Shown piece by piece: positions 1 to 11,876 of a stretch of 64,000 nt of DNA (position 1 is its first letter; every line of letters begins with the position of its first letter). This DNA comes from Neoscytalidium dimidiatum (taxonomy: Eukaryota; Ascomycota; Dothideomycetes; Botryosphaeriales; Botryosphaeriaceae). The notes under the pieces are model-generated. The model saw only the letters and a program-made list of their open reading frames with translations, was not told the DNA's origin and searched no databases. The translations under genes and the position numbers were made by a program. The stretch is taken from positions 1,054,001-1,118,000 of the forward strand of contig CM074698.1 of the NCBI GenBank assembly GCA_037367355.1. The letters run 5' to 3'.

Positions 1-1
1 A

Positions 2-2185
2 GAGCATCCTCAAGCACCATGCCCGTTTTGCGTGAGACATTCAAATGACAGAAGACCGAAAACGCTGTACGCAATCAGAGGACTTCAGCGTGGGAATTTC
101 GATCCGGAGATACCAGAGTTGCTGTTTCGATCACCGCCCATGAAGCTGAGTGGGCAGGGTGTCGAGCTGGAGGCACTGAAGGTAAAACGCCGGTCCTGTT
201 CATATTCTGCTGAGCTCACTCTAGTAGTTCCAATATATGTCACTCATCCGCTACGGCACCTCCATGTCCTCAAACTGCCAGGCTCTGGAGCAGGCAGCGC
301 GCAAGGCCGAACACGATGTCAAGCGAGTTGAAGCCGAGAACTTTTCCCTGACCAAGGAGAACAGAGTGCTAAGAGCGAAATTGGCATCGCTTGAGGGTAT
401 TCAGGCGGATGTTGCGAGGTGGAACGAGAGGATGCCCAGGCTCACCCACTATTTGAAGCAATGGCCTTTGGTCATGGGGTGAGTCCGTTGTTCGCGACGC
501 CCTGTTCTGCAGAGGAGTTACTAACTTAAAATAGAGAAGTGAACGAAATGAGAGGTCAGCTTGAACTGCTCGGTTATGTGGTCCCTAAGAGAGACTATGC
601 ATATCACGATGAAGCGGAAGAGAATGCGAAACAAACAGCCATTGCGAATGTGTCTGAGGCCCATACAGATAAGGAACCCCAGAAAGCGGCAAGAATTCCT
701 ACAGATAACACGCAGACGGAATATGGAACAGGTATACCTCGGTAGTCAATCTCAGAACATCACAGAAATTGTTTCGCTGACAAGATTGAACCGCAAGCCC
801 AGACTCATCTCTCCGAACACAGCTCTGACCGAAAGAGAAAGCTTTCTGATTATGACGGGCGTAATGACAAACCGGACTACGATGAGCAAGCCCTGCGCCG
901 CGGAAACGAACACTGCGCTCCGGAGTCCAGAGGCGTCGTTGGTAATAATAGAGCTTCCTTGCCGCGGAACGATAGGTTTCATAACCGATTTTCGAGCTCT
1001 GTACCCTCAGACACGGGCACTGTTCCACAAATGCACATGGTTGAAGCTGGTGGATGGCAACAAAATTATGGGATGAAATTTCATAACCACGGTCCTCAGA
1101 CTCCTAAACCACCGCCACGTCGATATGAGATCGACAAGTACATGACTGGTGCAGCAGACCAGTCTGCTAAGCATATGAGACCAAGCAGGCAGCATCAACC
1201 AGCGCAGCAATCGGGCCAAGCTGCTGAAGGCCTTTATCCACCTCGAGACCAGCGCTACCACAACAGTTGCCAAGACGAAAATGCATATCATATTTACGAC
1301 AAAACCCAAAGGCATCTGAAGCTGCCCACTCCTCACCAGGTGTATGATCCCACGGTTCTTGGAGTCCAATCGCAGTCGGCGTTGAACAGGCAGCAAACAG
1401 ATTGGCCATCGACTTCCATGAATAATAACGGGCTCACTTCACTGGGACCCATTGACCATTCGTTGGTGTACGGGTGCAAGCCACTCCGTTATGATCCCGC
1501 TACCCCGCTTCCCAGGAGACAACAAGGTCCTCACAATCTCAAGCCTCCGAACCAACGTCCGAGTCCATTCTTCACAAGGATCCCAGGTAGTGTGGGTTCC
1601 GGAGTCAGCCATGTCGCGGCAGGACTCTCAGCAAATGCTCGCATGGGCACTGTTTCAAAGAGACCAGACCTCGCTGTTGCGTCCCCTTCGCAGAAATGGG
1701 TTCAGCCGCAGAGTTTGAATGGTCTCTCGTTCATTGACATACCACATGACCGTAGCAGAAACGAGCCACTTCTCCAGAGTAATGAAAATGAATCTCAGCA
1801 CAGGACCAGCGTTAATGGCACATTCATTCCGCACAACCCGATGCGTGTGGATCAAGGAATCATCAAACATTCGCAACAGGGTCGACTCTCATCGTCCTAC
1901 TTTAACTCAATGCCTCCTCCGCAACGCATCAGCCCCATCTCTAAAGCTTATCGGACACCTCGGATGCCGCCAATCTCTCAGTTTGCGTTGCGACCGACTT
2001 CTAGGAGGGCTTTCACAAGGGATGATGCGCTAAATATGGTTGGCGGTTCAGGAAGACAGTCGGCTACTTCTTTCTATCAGAATCAAGCTGGAGGCAGGGA
2101 TATGGGTACCTTGCCGGACGCAGTGTCATTCGATGCAAGAAACATTTTCTCCTCTGCTGGAGGAAGGCGTAGTGTAAGGAGATAG
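2..2185 (+). CDS. Hypothetical coiled-coil / disordered protein, 5' end missing
   Basis: Not recognised. The frame is already open at the left edge, so the start lies outside the window. Proposed exons are <2-181, 228-478, 535-731 and 798-2185; phases match throughout, giving at least 671 residues. Intron 2 has a clear CTAAC branch site and TAG acceptor. The last intron (732-797, CAAG acceptor, GCTGAC branch) is less certain. The second exon encodes a heptad-like segment (AENFSLTKENRVLRAKLASL) that looks like a short coiled coil. The long last exon is rich in Pro, Gln, Ser, Arg and Asn, has no hydrophobic segment, and begins with a basic patch (DRKRK) that could be a nuclear signal. A short CPFC motif sits at the very edge. 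The composition suggests a largely disordered, possibly nuclear or cytoskeletal scaffold protein, but no function can be assigned. Confidence 0.6.
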
Positions 2186-3015
2186 AATATCATGGTGCAG
2201 GAGAGCTATGTTGCGTGGTACGGAAAATGGTTGCTTTGGGGTTGGGGCAATATTTAGCATATTATTGTCAGACGAAATCCCGAGCGAGTATCGATTATGG
2301 AGTAGGTCCATTACTGGACCAATGAAGCATTCTGCATCCGTTGGAAATTACTTGCAGTACAATTCCACATTGCAGTTCTTGGAAAATGTCCAACTCTTTG
2401 TAGGCTTCGCCGCTTTCGAGTTCCACTGAACTGAAAACCTACAAGAACCATGCGTCGAGCGTTGATCGAGATGCTTGACCAGGTAGCCTCGGGATCTCCA
2501 CTAGCTGCAGGAGTGTAGAACACCTCCAATGGCCATCGCTACTTCCACAGCGATCGCCGGCGCTTATACCTTGCCTGTCTGATGAGGCTGACTTGCCAAG
2601 TCGCGGAAGCTTACTATCCTCGCCTCGAACCCAGCCACGATCACAGATGATCTGCGATCGCTCATGCACATAAAATAGCAGGAAGCTGCATGCATGAAAC
2701 CTTGCGATTCATGCATGAAGGACATTTGAAGTTTTCAATATATCTCTCATCGTCATCGTAAAGTCTGATCTGTACAGAGTGTGCTGTAGCGAGAACGCTA
2801 TCACTGAATAGGAACGCTACACTTCCTCCTATAATACTCGCATTCCCTGTCTCGGGTTCGTTGAAAAAAAAAAAGGCAGAAAAAGAAAAAAAAGTACGCG
2901 CGTAGTTCACCCTGTGGGCGGAGACGCAGCGGGCGGAGAAGTGGCGGGCGGAGGAGCTCCTGGAGGCTTTCTGCCATAGACAACGTAGCTGAAATCGATT
3001 AGCTGAAAGAATTCC
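2186..3015. other. Intergenic, tail-to-tail
   Basis: No gene seen. It lies between two gene 3' ends, so it should hold both terminators. It contains a direct repeat of ATGCATGAA (2690 and 2711), an A-rich stretch near 2863-2895 and three GGGCGGAG-like units near 2917-2956. Confidence 0.5.
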
Positions 3016-4519
3016 TTAACAGTGGGAAAATAAAAGCCAGGATGTCTCATACAAGGACACGTAGCTATGGAACTTGTTCGCCATTAGTTCTTTCCGCATG
3101 CGCATGAGCATCACCTCCATCTCCGCGCGTGATCTGCCGAATTCTTTCGTGAAACCTGCCGTCTGTTCGTAAGCCAGATCAGCTATATCGGGAGAAAGTT
3201 AAACACCTCTTAGCAAGAATGCCTCGCCACCTTCGAGGAGATTCAGTCTCTCCAGCGCTCCGATCTTCTTTAGCCTCTTGTCCTTGGGCCACTCGGACGT
3301 AGGCACCTTGAAAACAACCTCCTCGACGTCTTCAAACCCTTGTTCAAGCATGTAGCGCTTGTACCGGCGCGGGACATCCGCATCGGCGCCTATGGCTTCG
3401 CCGATGTCCATGAAGGTCTGGCAGAGCTCGACGTAGCCGGAGTTCTGATCCAAAGTGCCGTCGTCGCTCTGTGGAACGGGCCACACGCACGAGAGCTCCA
3501 GCCACCCCCCCGGTTTGAGATGACTGTGGGTGCTCTTAACTGGGGAATCTGGGAGAAACAGAGGCTTGAGTGGGACCTTACTCATAAGCTTGGCCAATCA
3601 GGCGCGGCCAGTTGCGGATGGAGAGGTAGCAGTCGCGGGTGTGGATGAAGTCGAAGCTCTCTTTCTTGTACTGCCAATCCAGTTCGCAGTCATCGACTTC
3701 GAAATAGCAGTTTGGCGGCATCCTGTACGTCTTTAGCGGGGGTGGAGGATGCGAGGGAGTAGGGAAGTGCACCAGCTGGGTTGCACGGGCGCGATATCGG
3801 TTCCGATAACCTGGGCACTGGTCAGTACTGGTCGCACCCGTAGGGCGTACTGCCAGGATGCTCTCACCTCGGCCGAAGGGAATTTCTCTGCAATATCGAT
3901 GGCCCAGATCCCAGTCCCTGCGGGTTCACGTTGGTTGGGAGGGTTGGGAAATTAGTTGAAGTGACTATGTGGTGGACGCACCTGTGCCAATGTCGAGAAT
4001 CTTTTGGGGGTCATCCCCAAGCGGTGACAGATAGAGCTTGTCACCCTGGAGAAGAGTATACTTGTGATGCTGCATGTCCATTCGATCGAGCTCATATTCG
4101 TCTACAGGGAGCATGTATTCTATGTAGGCGTAAGCAGAAGCGGACGGATGTGACACAAGACGTTCTTGTGCCCCCCACCTTGAGACCCGTAAGCAGCGTA
4201 GATTCTCCCATTCTCCTCGCGGCCTTTCTTGATCTCGGAGGCGATAGAGGTCAAGACGCTGGAGGCGCTGGTTTGTCATGTGCAGCGTCAGTTGAGTGCT
4301 GGCAGCGCGGGGTATATCGTCGCCGGGTACGAGAGTAGCGGAGGATTCACACCTGGACTCTGCATATGCCTCATCGGAGAATTCTGTAGCTGACTGGACG
4401 GATGAACGTCAGACGTTTGAGTTTGGCCGACCGAGGCGGCAAAATATACGTACATCGGGCTCGATCTCTTGCATCGGGCTGTGAGAGCCGCTGGCGGCTT
4501 GCTCAAGCTCGGCGGCCAT
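3016..4519 (-). CDS. LaeA/UMTA-like SAM-dependent methyltransferase (A)
   Basis: Class I SAM-dependent methyltransferase of the large fungal LaeA/UMTA-like group; substrate unknown. Nine exons on the minus strand: 4519-4450, 4389-4353, 4267-4179, 4119-3982, 3917-3868, 3810-3773, 3722-3582, 3523-3207, 3155-3016. All phases agree and give 339 residues. Seen in the protein: [10 protein letters not shown] and [10 protein letters not shown] ahead of the SAM motif I ([14 protein letters not shown], about residues 105-118), then [31 protein letters not shown] and WPKDKRLK, in the usual order. The ATG at 4519 follows an in-frame TAG and sits in a good start context. It faces the O-methyltransferase gene across 578 bp. 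Members of this family occur in and out of biosynthetic clusters, and the true LaeA regulator cannot be claimed. A second member lies at 55806-57222. Confidence 0.9.
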
Positions 4520-5097
4520 GGCGGGGGCGATCTAACGGGCGACCAGTCTCAGTCGGATTTGCTCCGGAAGGCGGCGGTGCGGCGACGGAAGGGCGTCTTA
4601 TAGTTGTTTGGGGCAAGCCACAGTGCCCCGGGATCACACGGTGCTGGCATGGGAAGGCGGGCTGCTGATATCTGATCGGCGAGTGGCAAGGATGGAGGGT
4701 TTTGGCAAGGTCGGGTCGCTGCTTGGAGGCGGGGCGCCCGCAGCGCGCCGGCTGCTCTGCTGGCGATCAGGCCGCGGGAAGCATGCCACAAACACGCCCT
4801 CTCCGCGCGCGGCTGGCAGTCCTGCAGTCCACCCGCTCGCAGCCGCGTGGGAGGAGCAGCACCACCAGGGGCCTCGCAACGCTGGCCAATCGCCCGGCTG
4901 TCGACTTCCTGCCGTCCGCGCAGACAGACTCGCGACTGCTGTTCGCCGCAGGCCACACCTGGCAGGCACGCAGGCATGGCCCTGCGCGCCCCACAGCCAA
5001 CCGTGCCATCCCGCTCTTTTGAAGAGCACCTCCCCCGCCGCTGCGCACTGCATTCCGTTGTACCACTGCCGATTTGACTCGACATCGCCTGTCCACC
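4520..5097. promoter_or_regulatory. Shared promoter region between two methyltransferases
   Basis: Head-to-head spacer between starts at 4519 (minus) and 5098 (plus). It is very GC-rich from about 4680 to 5060, which leaves long meaningless open frames on both strands. No TATA box was seen. Shared control of the two methyltransferases is inferred from layout only. Confidence 0.45.
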
Positions 5098-6639
5098 ATG
5101 TCGGAGTCGCTCAAAGCCCTCGCCAACCACCTGCAGCAAGCCATTGCCGGCTACACCGACACTTCTGGCCCGGACGGCTTCGCCCAGCGCAAGAAAATCA
5201 TCGCCCTCGCCCAGGATATCATCAATGATGTAAAGGACCCGCACGAGAAGCCCTTCGACTACTGCGTCTCGGTATGCCCGCCCACCACGGCCCAGCGGTC
5301 GCCCCGGCCCGCTGCGCTGCTAAAGTCGTGGCCACCCTGACTAACTTCCCGCATAGATGGCCGAGATGGGCGCCCTCCGTGTCCTGATGGACTGGGGCGC
5401 CCTCGAGCATATCCCGTCCGACGGAAGCATCTCCTACCAAGACTTGGCTGCGAAGGTTGGTGCCGAAGAGCCACTCCTGCGTAGGTCTAACGGCGCCATT
5501 ACGTACGCTCGGTATCGTAGCTGACCTCCGTTATAGGTCGCTTTGCCTGGATGCTTGTCTCGACCGGCGTCTTGAAGCAGATTGGCGAGGATCGTGTTGC
5601 CCACACCAAGTTCTCGCCTGTCTACGCTCACAGTGTGCCTCAGGGCATGTTCTTCAAGATCATGTTCGCAGCCCCGCTCCCCGCGTGAACAAGACACTAA
5701 TTGCCTGTTTCCTTGCAGGTTTGACGAAGGCATGGTTCCTTATTCCAAGTTCCCGGAATACTTTCGCACGTATGGACGCAAGGAGCCCTTGGAGCCTACC
5801 AACTCGCCTCACGGATTCGGCTGGGGTGTCCCGGAGAAGAACTTCTGGGACGCTGTGGAGGGCCAGCGCTTCATTGACTTCAACGTCAGCATGCAAACGC
5901 TTGATCAGATGCTACCAGTCATCGGCATCTATCCCTTCGAATGGATCGCCGAGAATGCCGACCGTGTCGCCCCCGACGCACCGCTATTTGTCGATGTTGG
6001 TGGCGGCAAAGGACAAGTCCTCGCTCAGATCAAGAATCATCTTCCGCAAATCCCGGCCGAGCGCCTTGTGCTGCAAGACCGTGAGGTCACCATCAAGGAT
6101 GCGGAAGCAAGTAGGCCACCCGAGCTGGAGGGCGCGAAATTCATGCCCCACGACTTCTTCAAGCCACAGCCTGTCAAGGGTAAGTATCCAGCTTTCATGG
6201 GAAGTCGAAGTAGCTATCGGTGTATCTGGTTACTTGGCACATTTGCACTTACATGCATTGACTGCCCTGTTTTCGTTTCAATTGCGCGCGTGGCTAACAA
6301 TCGCTTATTTCAGGTGCTCTGGTCTACTTCCTTCGTCGCATTATGCACGATTGGTCTGATAAGTATAATGCTCAAATCCTGGCTCACTGCAGGGATGTCA
6401 TGACACCAGACTCCCGGATTCTCATCATGGACCAAGTCATGCCCAACCCTCCGACGACACTGCCCTGCCAAACTGACATCTGCATGATGAACCTGGGCGC
6501 GAAGGAACGCACCGCCAAGGATTGGCAAATGCTTGTTGATCTTGCGGGCCTTGATCTTGTCAAAATTTGGCAAACTGCGTCAACCGAAGTGTCAGTCATT
6601 GAATGCAAGAAGAGGCCAAACGTGTCCCCTACGCTCTAA
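5098..6639 (+). CDS. COMT-type O-methyltransferase
   Basis: Plant-COMT-like fungal O-methyltransferase (Methyltransf_2 type) that would methylate a hydroxyl of an aromatic or polyketide-like substrate using SAM. Five exons: 5098-5271, 5357-5480, 5537-5663, 5719-6179, 6314-6639; phases agree, giving 403 residues, the usual length. The N-terminal 200 residues form the helical dimerisation/winged-helix part. The SAM motif DVGGGKG is at residues 234-240, PHDFF at about 285-289, and the catalytic-base His is in MHDWSD (His307). The ATG at 5098 opens the first exon and no upstream in-frame ATG is needed. Enzymes of this family commonly tailor fungal secondary metabolites, and the divergent UMTA-like methyltransferase supports that role, but no scaffold synthase is present in the window. 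Confidence 0.92.
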
Positions 6640-6985
6640 ACCACACCTTTTACCTCAAAGATGGGGTTTCGAACAACATCCAAGCTCCTAGATGCGCCAA
6701 GCTGGTTTCAAAGAGCCCTGAGTATCCTTTCATTCAATCTCTCCAGTCCGCAAATAATTCTGCCTCTTAGTTTCCATAAGCTTCATCGACCTGTAAAGCC
6801 ACCATCCTGGGAGGCAGTTCTGTGTTAGAGGCTTTGCTCGTGCGCGATGCACACTCTAACGGCCTATATTCCCCCTTAGCAGCATTTGCTTCATTCGTGA
6901 TCACAATCATAAATCGCCAGTTTCAGTAGCTGAAAGTCTTCGTAGATTACTTTGCGGAAACTTTGATAATAAATATACAGCTAAA
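6640..6985. other. Intergenic, tail-to-tail
   Basis: No gene seen. It holds the 3' ends of the O-methyltransferase and the S28 peptidase. AATAAA-like sequence on the reverse strand was not clear. Confidence 0.5.
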
Positions 6986-9018
6986 TCAATAGTACTCCGC
7001 AACCCATTGAGCAATCTGCGCGACTTCTGTATCGATGACCTTTTGGACGCCCGCATTTACAGCACCGTTCCGGGCCAGCAAGTCGGAGCAGTGGATACCA
7101 GAGGGGATCATCAGCACGGGAGCATCTGCAGTAGATTCGAGCGGACCGTCCGGGCGGAAATCGGACGACACGGTGGCATCCTTCCACGGATCGTACTGAC
7201 CATTCGTCCACACCAGCCTCGTCGTGTTAGTGTGGGACCACCCACCGGTGTACGCATTCACGTCGTCCACCGTCTTGCCCTTGGCATGCCCGTACGTGTA
7301 CTCGCCCTCCGGGGGGAAGAACAGCGCGCACTGCCGCTCCCAGTACTCGGGCGTGACGAGGCGCGAGACGATGGAGGGCCGGCCCGCGGGCGCGCCGTCC
7401 TGCCAGAAGTCGAAGGGCTCGTTGCACAGGAACCAGTTCCACTGGCGGTTGATGGCGTTGTCGACGCTGATGTCGGTGAAGATGGGCGAGGACGCGTTGT
7501 ACGTGTCGAAGCAGGCGAGCGAGCCGGACGAGCTCCAGTAGCCGTAGCCCGCGCAGTAGCCCGGCACCAGGACCTCGCGCATCCAGCGGGCGTAGCCGTC
7601 GAGGGCCTTGGCGAGGCCGACGCCCGCGGCCGACGGGGCGGCGGCGGCGGCGGCGGTGCTGCCGTTGACGGCGTTCTCGACGTAGTCGCAGAACTCGTAG
7701 AAGGACGAGTAGCCCGTGTAGAACTGGTTGCTCTGCCACAGCCACGGCCCGTTCTCGAGCGCGCTGGCGAAGTCGTCGTCGTGCTCGAGGCCGCCGAGCC
7801 CGAATTGCTCCTTGAGCGCCTGCTTCTCGGCCGCGGTGCCGTTGAGCAGGATGCCGTCGACGTGGTCGATCACGAGGGAGACGTCGGCGCTGCAGTTGGC
7901 CGGCATGCCGGCTTGGACGGGGGCGAAGTACTGCCACTTTTTATTGGACGATTGGCGTTAGAGTATTTTTTTTTTTTTTTCGGCAGACAGGAAGTTCACG
8001 TTTTGTTCGTGTGTGTTTTCCTTTTTTTCTCTCTTTCTTTCTTTTTTTCCCCTTTTTCTAACTCTTCCCTTTGCTTCGAGGTGATGCTGGGAGGTTTCAG
8101 GAATTCTACTTACAAAGTCACTGATAGCTTCGACCACGGCGCTCGACGCGTGGTACGCCCAGAACGTGCCCGGGTCGGCTGATTCGACCCAGCCGGCCAG
8201 CGCGCCGCTGTAGGAGCCGCCGGAGAAGACCCAGGGCTGTTGCGGGGGGAGGGGGTCAGCATTCATCGGGCACCTCGATGCGGGGATTTCGAGGTTCAGG
8301 TCCATCGCTTACGGCTCTGGTGGCCTGGCTGCTGCCATTGGCGTCGAAGGGGAAGACGACGTTCTTGGCGAAGTAGGTCGTGTCGGCGATGGACTGCGCG
8401 AGGGTCAAGTACTGCAGGTTCTCGACGGTGAGCTCCTCGAAGGGCGAGGAGCCGCCCCAGTAGCGGTCTGGATCGGGGCGGGTCAGCTCGGCCGCTTGCG
8501 CGCGCGGTTGGGGTCGGGGTTGAACTGACGCTCCAGGAGGACGGTCGCCCCTTGGATGGCCTGGGCGAAGAGCCCCGTGATGGTGCGGTTGGTCAGGTAG
8601 CCTTGGTAGCCGTCGGCGGCGCCCTCGCCGGGCGTGAAGAAGACGACCTGGGACGCGTGCATCGACGATCAGTCTCTTTTGCGATGGGATCCTTCTTTTT
8701 TCTTTTTTTTTTCTTTTTTTGCAGGGCGATTTCGCAAGGATTGGGCGCGCGCGCGAGAGTACGTACCGGTGATCCTGGGCCTGCCCAGTACTCATCGCTC
8801 CACCAGTACCTCTGGGAGAAAGTGCCAAGCGAGGGGTTGTTGTGGTCGATCAGCTGCTCGAACGTCCCGGCACCGGTGCTCCGGGCTCTGAGGACCGCGC
8901 CAATGTCTTCCTCCGGGGGTGGGGGAGGCCGGAAGAGCGAGCGGTCTTTGGGAAGGACGTTGGCGGTGGCAGCGCCAACCAGGAACCCCACGACAGTTGC
9001 TGCTGCAGGCCACTTCAT
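6986..9018 (-). CDS. Secreted serine peptidase, family S28
   Basis: Prolyl-specific serine peptidase of family S28 (lysosomal Pro-X carboxypeptidase / tripeptidyl type), predicted to be secreted and to act on peptides outside the cell. Five exons: 9018-8767, 8647-8530, 8467-8313, 8236-8114, 7930-6986, giving about 530 residues. The last acceptor may be six bases upstream (AAG), which adds Trp-Gln and fits the family better. Seen: an N-terminal signal peptide (MKWPAAATVVGFLVGAATA), EHRYWGGSSPF, the nucleophile in GGSYSG (Ser about 183), the Asp in NGQYDPWKD (about 463) and the His in PSGIHCSD (about 496), so the triad is complete. Several N-glycosylation sites are present. The next gene (nucleoside hydrolase) is also secreted and on the same strand, which fits nutrient scavenging. 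A TATAAAAG element lies about 90 bp upstream. Confidence 0.93.
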
Positions 9019-9459
9019 GCTGCTTGTTCGGACTGCTATAAACACGCTGAGACCTACAGGCGGATGAGAAACGAGCGGTGCGGAACCGGCTGGTTCCTCG
9101 TGGCTTTTATACTGCGCTTCATTTATTGATTATTGTAATTTTTTTTTTTTTTACAACGCGCTTGCTCGATATCGATATTTCGGAGAAATGCCCACCGGAG
9201 GGCGAGAGAGGGCGAGAGAGGGCGAGCGCGCACGCGTCCCGTATACGACGGTGGTGTTATCAGTATCTGTCTCCCTTTCAGACCGGGGGGTTGTTCAGCA
9301 CGCGAGGCGAACATATATCTGCCACCTTCCGGATCCGTTAAGCGCCGCCCCACCGCGGCATGCGGCAAGCGAGACAATGTATGCGGAGCTATGCCAATTA
9401 CGATTAATTTCTATCTTCTTTTCCTCGTTCCTCTCTTTACTGTTCTAAGCTGCGTCTCT
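9019..9459. other. Intergenic: S28 promoter and nucleoside hydrolase 3' end
   Basis: No gene seen. It contains a poly(T) run near 9139-9150 and a tandem 10-mer (GGCGAGAGAG, two copies plus a variant) at 9201-9226. Confidence 0.5.
9104..9111 (-). promoter_or_regulatory. TATA box of the S28 peptidase gene
   Basis: TATAAAAG on the minus strand, 86-93 bp upstream of the ATG at 9018. This is the expected position for a highly expressed, inducible fungal gene. Confidence 0.55.
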
Positions 9460-10995
9460 CTATATTATGTCCGCGCATGACTTGGGGTACTGCACCGCCC
9501 GCTTGATCGCCGCCTTGAGCCTGTCGCCGTCGATGGTGATGGGGAAGTTGACGAGCTTCAGGTTGGTCGCGGGCGCGAGCGCCTCCTGGTAGGCGTGGAT
9601 GTTTCCGTAGCGCGAGCTGGAGTAGGAGGTGTCGACGTCGAGGTAGACTGTTTTTTTTTTTTTGGTCGTCAGAGAGATAGTGGGGAATCGCGGCTCGTCC
9701 TTAATTTTCTTTTTTTTTTCGTTTCGAGGCGGGGTATATTATTACGTACATTGAGTGCTGTTGGTCACGATGGACGGGTCGAGCAGGATGGCGGCGGCCG
9801 TCTCGTCCCAGAAGGGGAACTGGGTGCCGTAGTAGTTGTACACGAGCTCCGAGTACGGATTCTTCACCTCGTAAATCTCATCCAGGAAGTCCTGGGTCGA
9901 CATGACCTGATTGGCCACGTTGCTGGCGATGGCTGTGTGTGGGGGCCTTTGGTCAGTTTCGTGCCGCTGCGCGAAGCAACCAAGCCACAAAGCTTGGTTC
10001 GGGGGATTTTTTTTTTTTTTTTGAGTGCTTACTGATGTTCGGGAAGTCGGCCGTCAGGGCAATCTTGGCCGCTTCGGGATCGATCTGCAGGTTAATCTGC
10101 AGGTACGTTTTTGTCAGCTTCTTGCATATATACAAACCATAATTGATTGGATTGCGAAACAATCCTCTCTTTCGCAGCAGAGGAATCCTCAAAAAGAAAG
10201 AGAAATGACAATGTAAGAGAAGGCCACTCACATCGCCGCTGATGTCGGCTTGCAGCACGCTGCCGGTCGTCTGGAGCAAGTTGACATCCAGATAACCACC
10301 CATGATCACCAACTCCTTCGCTAAGCTGGCGAAATCAGGGTCCAAGCGGACTGCCAATGCGACGTTGGTAAGTGCGCCGCCAGCATAGATGCTGACCTCG
10401 CCCGGGTACTTGTGCACTTGCTCGATCAAGAAAGAAGCTGCCTGCGTGCCCGCGAAGGTGATGTTGGGGAAGCCCTGGACGAAAGCGGCGCGGGAGACAC
10501 GCTTGGGATCTCCGGAAGTCGGGTCCGAGCCCAGCGCTTCGGCGGTCAGGTTTTCGGGAGCGAAAGCGCCCTCCCTGGAGTGTTTGTTCAGTATTCATGT
10601 GATTTTGAGATAGGCTGAGGAGTATGAATGGGTATTTACCAGGGTAGCTTGCCATGAATGGCCTTCCAGGCGGTATAACGCTCAGGAGTATTTATGAGAG
10701 GCCAGTCGGCGCCCTTATAAAAGGGAATGCAGGAAAGGTTGCCAACCTCGAGCGTAGCAAGGCCGTGAAGGCCTGTCTGGAGCGCCCAGGTGTTGGCGGT
10801 GTCGGATGCAAGACCGAGGACTTCCCAGCCGGCGTCGAGAGCCTGGAGGAAAGGAATGAAGCCAGCAGGGCTCCAGTCATTGTCAAGAATGATTTTGGGA
10901 CGGTAGGCTGTGGTGGTGTTTGCCTGCCTTGGAGACAATGCGGGGGCGGCTGCGGCGAGGGGGAGAGCTGCCAGCAATGTAGTGGAAGCCTTCAT
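9460..10995 (-). CDS. Secreted inosine-uridine-type nucleoside hydrolase
   Basis: Nucleoside N-ribohydrolase (IUNH fold), which splits ribonucleosides into ribose and base; predicted secreted. Exons: 10995-10640, 10574-10232, 10096-10033, 9932-9750, 9647-9460; phases agree, giving 377 residues. Seen: signal peptide (residues 1-17), the start of the metal site as LDNDW (Asp38, Asp40), the AGGALTNVALA segment, DPEAAKIALTA, and a C-terminal YLDVDTS motif. Odd point: the family's DxDxxxDD calcium motif is here DNDWSPAG, so the two following Asp residues are absent. Either this is a fungal subgroup with changed metal binding, or the activity differs. Introns 3 and 4 contain long poly(T) runs on the plus strand. 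It neighbours another secreted hydrolase on the same strand. Confidence 0.88.
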
Positions 10996-11876
10996 CTTGG
11001 GAGATATTAAGATGGCAGATTTAGGAATCGAATGCCCGCCGATATAGTTCCATGCAAAAATCGATGGAGAGGAAAAGGCTTTAAATACGTCGACTCCATC
11101 TCCAGGAGGCGCGGCGTTTGGTCGTCATGCTTGGCCTGCATTTGGTCATGATCCGGCAATTGCCAATTGACTGACCGCACAGAAATCGGGAGGATCCGCT
11201 GATCGAGCAGTCTGGAGAGCTGGGAATGCAGGTTGAGCAGCCCGACGCCGGCGGGTGCCGAGCCGGGGATCTTCAGGCCCCTCTACGTGAATGGTCAAGG
11301 GCGCGGAGGTTGACAAACGCATTCGTCGAGGGCCCGATAACGAAATCAACGCCATCTCCGATCAGCTTCACCGCAACCCGGAGCGCGGGCAGGATTTTTC
11401 TGCCACTCGGTCGGCATTTCTCCCTGCCGATCGTTAATTACTCCATGACGCATTTCGCATACGTGCTTTTGCCGTGGGTCTTTATCAGCTCACGGGCCGC
11501 GTGCGCCTGACTAGCGGGCTGCCGATAGCTATGGTGTCATTGGTAAGATCTCCGGGATCTACTCACCACCAAGATCCTCGGTACTAGCCGCCCATGCGAG
11601 AACGCACGTTTTGTATCATCTGCCATCTGCAGGACTGGTGGCCTGCAGATTTCCTGCGGGGTTTGCATGACACCACTCAGCGAACCATTGCCGCGGTGTC
11701 CTGCCGCAGGGTCGGCCCGGTTCCCCCGCGAGCTTTTGATCGAGGAGATTGTGTTTTCTTTTTTCCTGGACCGGGACGCGATGGCAAATTTTAAGGTTGG
11801 TATTTATTGCTGGTGACCGGTCATCTGGACTTTGAGACCCGTGGTTGCAGTTGCAAGACCGGAACTCTGAGGCAAT
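10996..11876. other. Intergenic: nucleoside hydrolase promoter
   Basis: No gene supported. The minus strand at about 11230-11420 has a short coding-like stretch (VAVKLIGDGVDFVIGP) without start or continuation; it may be a remnant. The rest is unremarkable. Confidence 0.4.
11080..11087 (-). promoter_or_regulatory. TATA-like box of the nucleoside hydrolase gene
   Basis: TATTTAAA on the minus strand, about 85-92 bp upstream of the ATG at 10995. Confidence 0.5.

Noticed and set aside
4549..5244. Long open frames on both strands in the methyltransferase spacer
   Set aside because: GC-rich DNA with few stops; both translations lack family features and overlap the two real 5' ends.
7007..8182. 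391-codon open frame opposite the S28 peptidase
   Set aside because: It lies antisense to a well-supported gene, starts outside any ATG context and arises from high GC at third codon positions.
11200..11460. Short coding-like stretch upstream of the nucleoside hydrolase
   Set aside because: Only about 45 residues without start, splice partners or family match.
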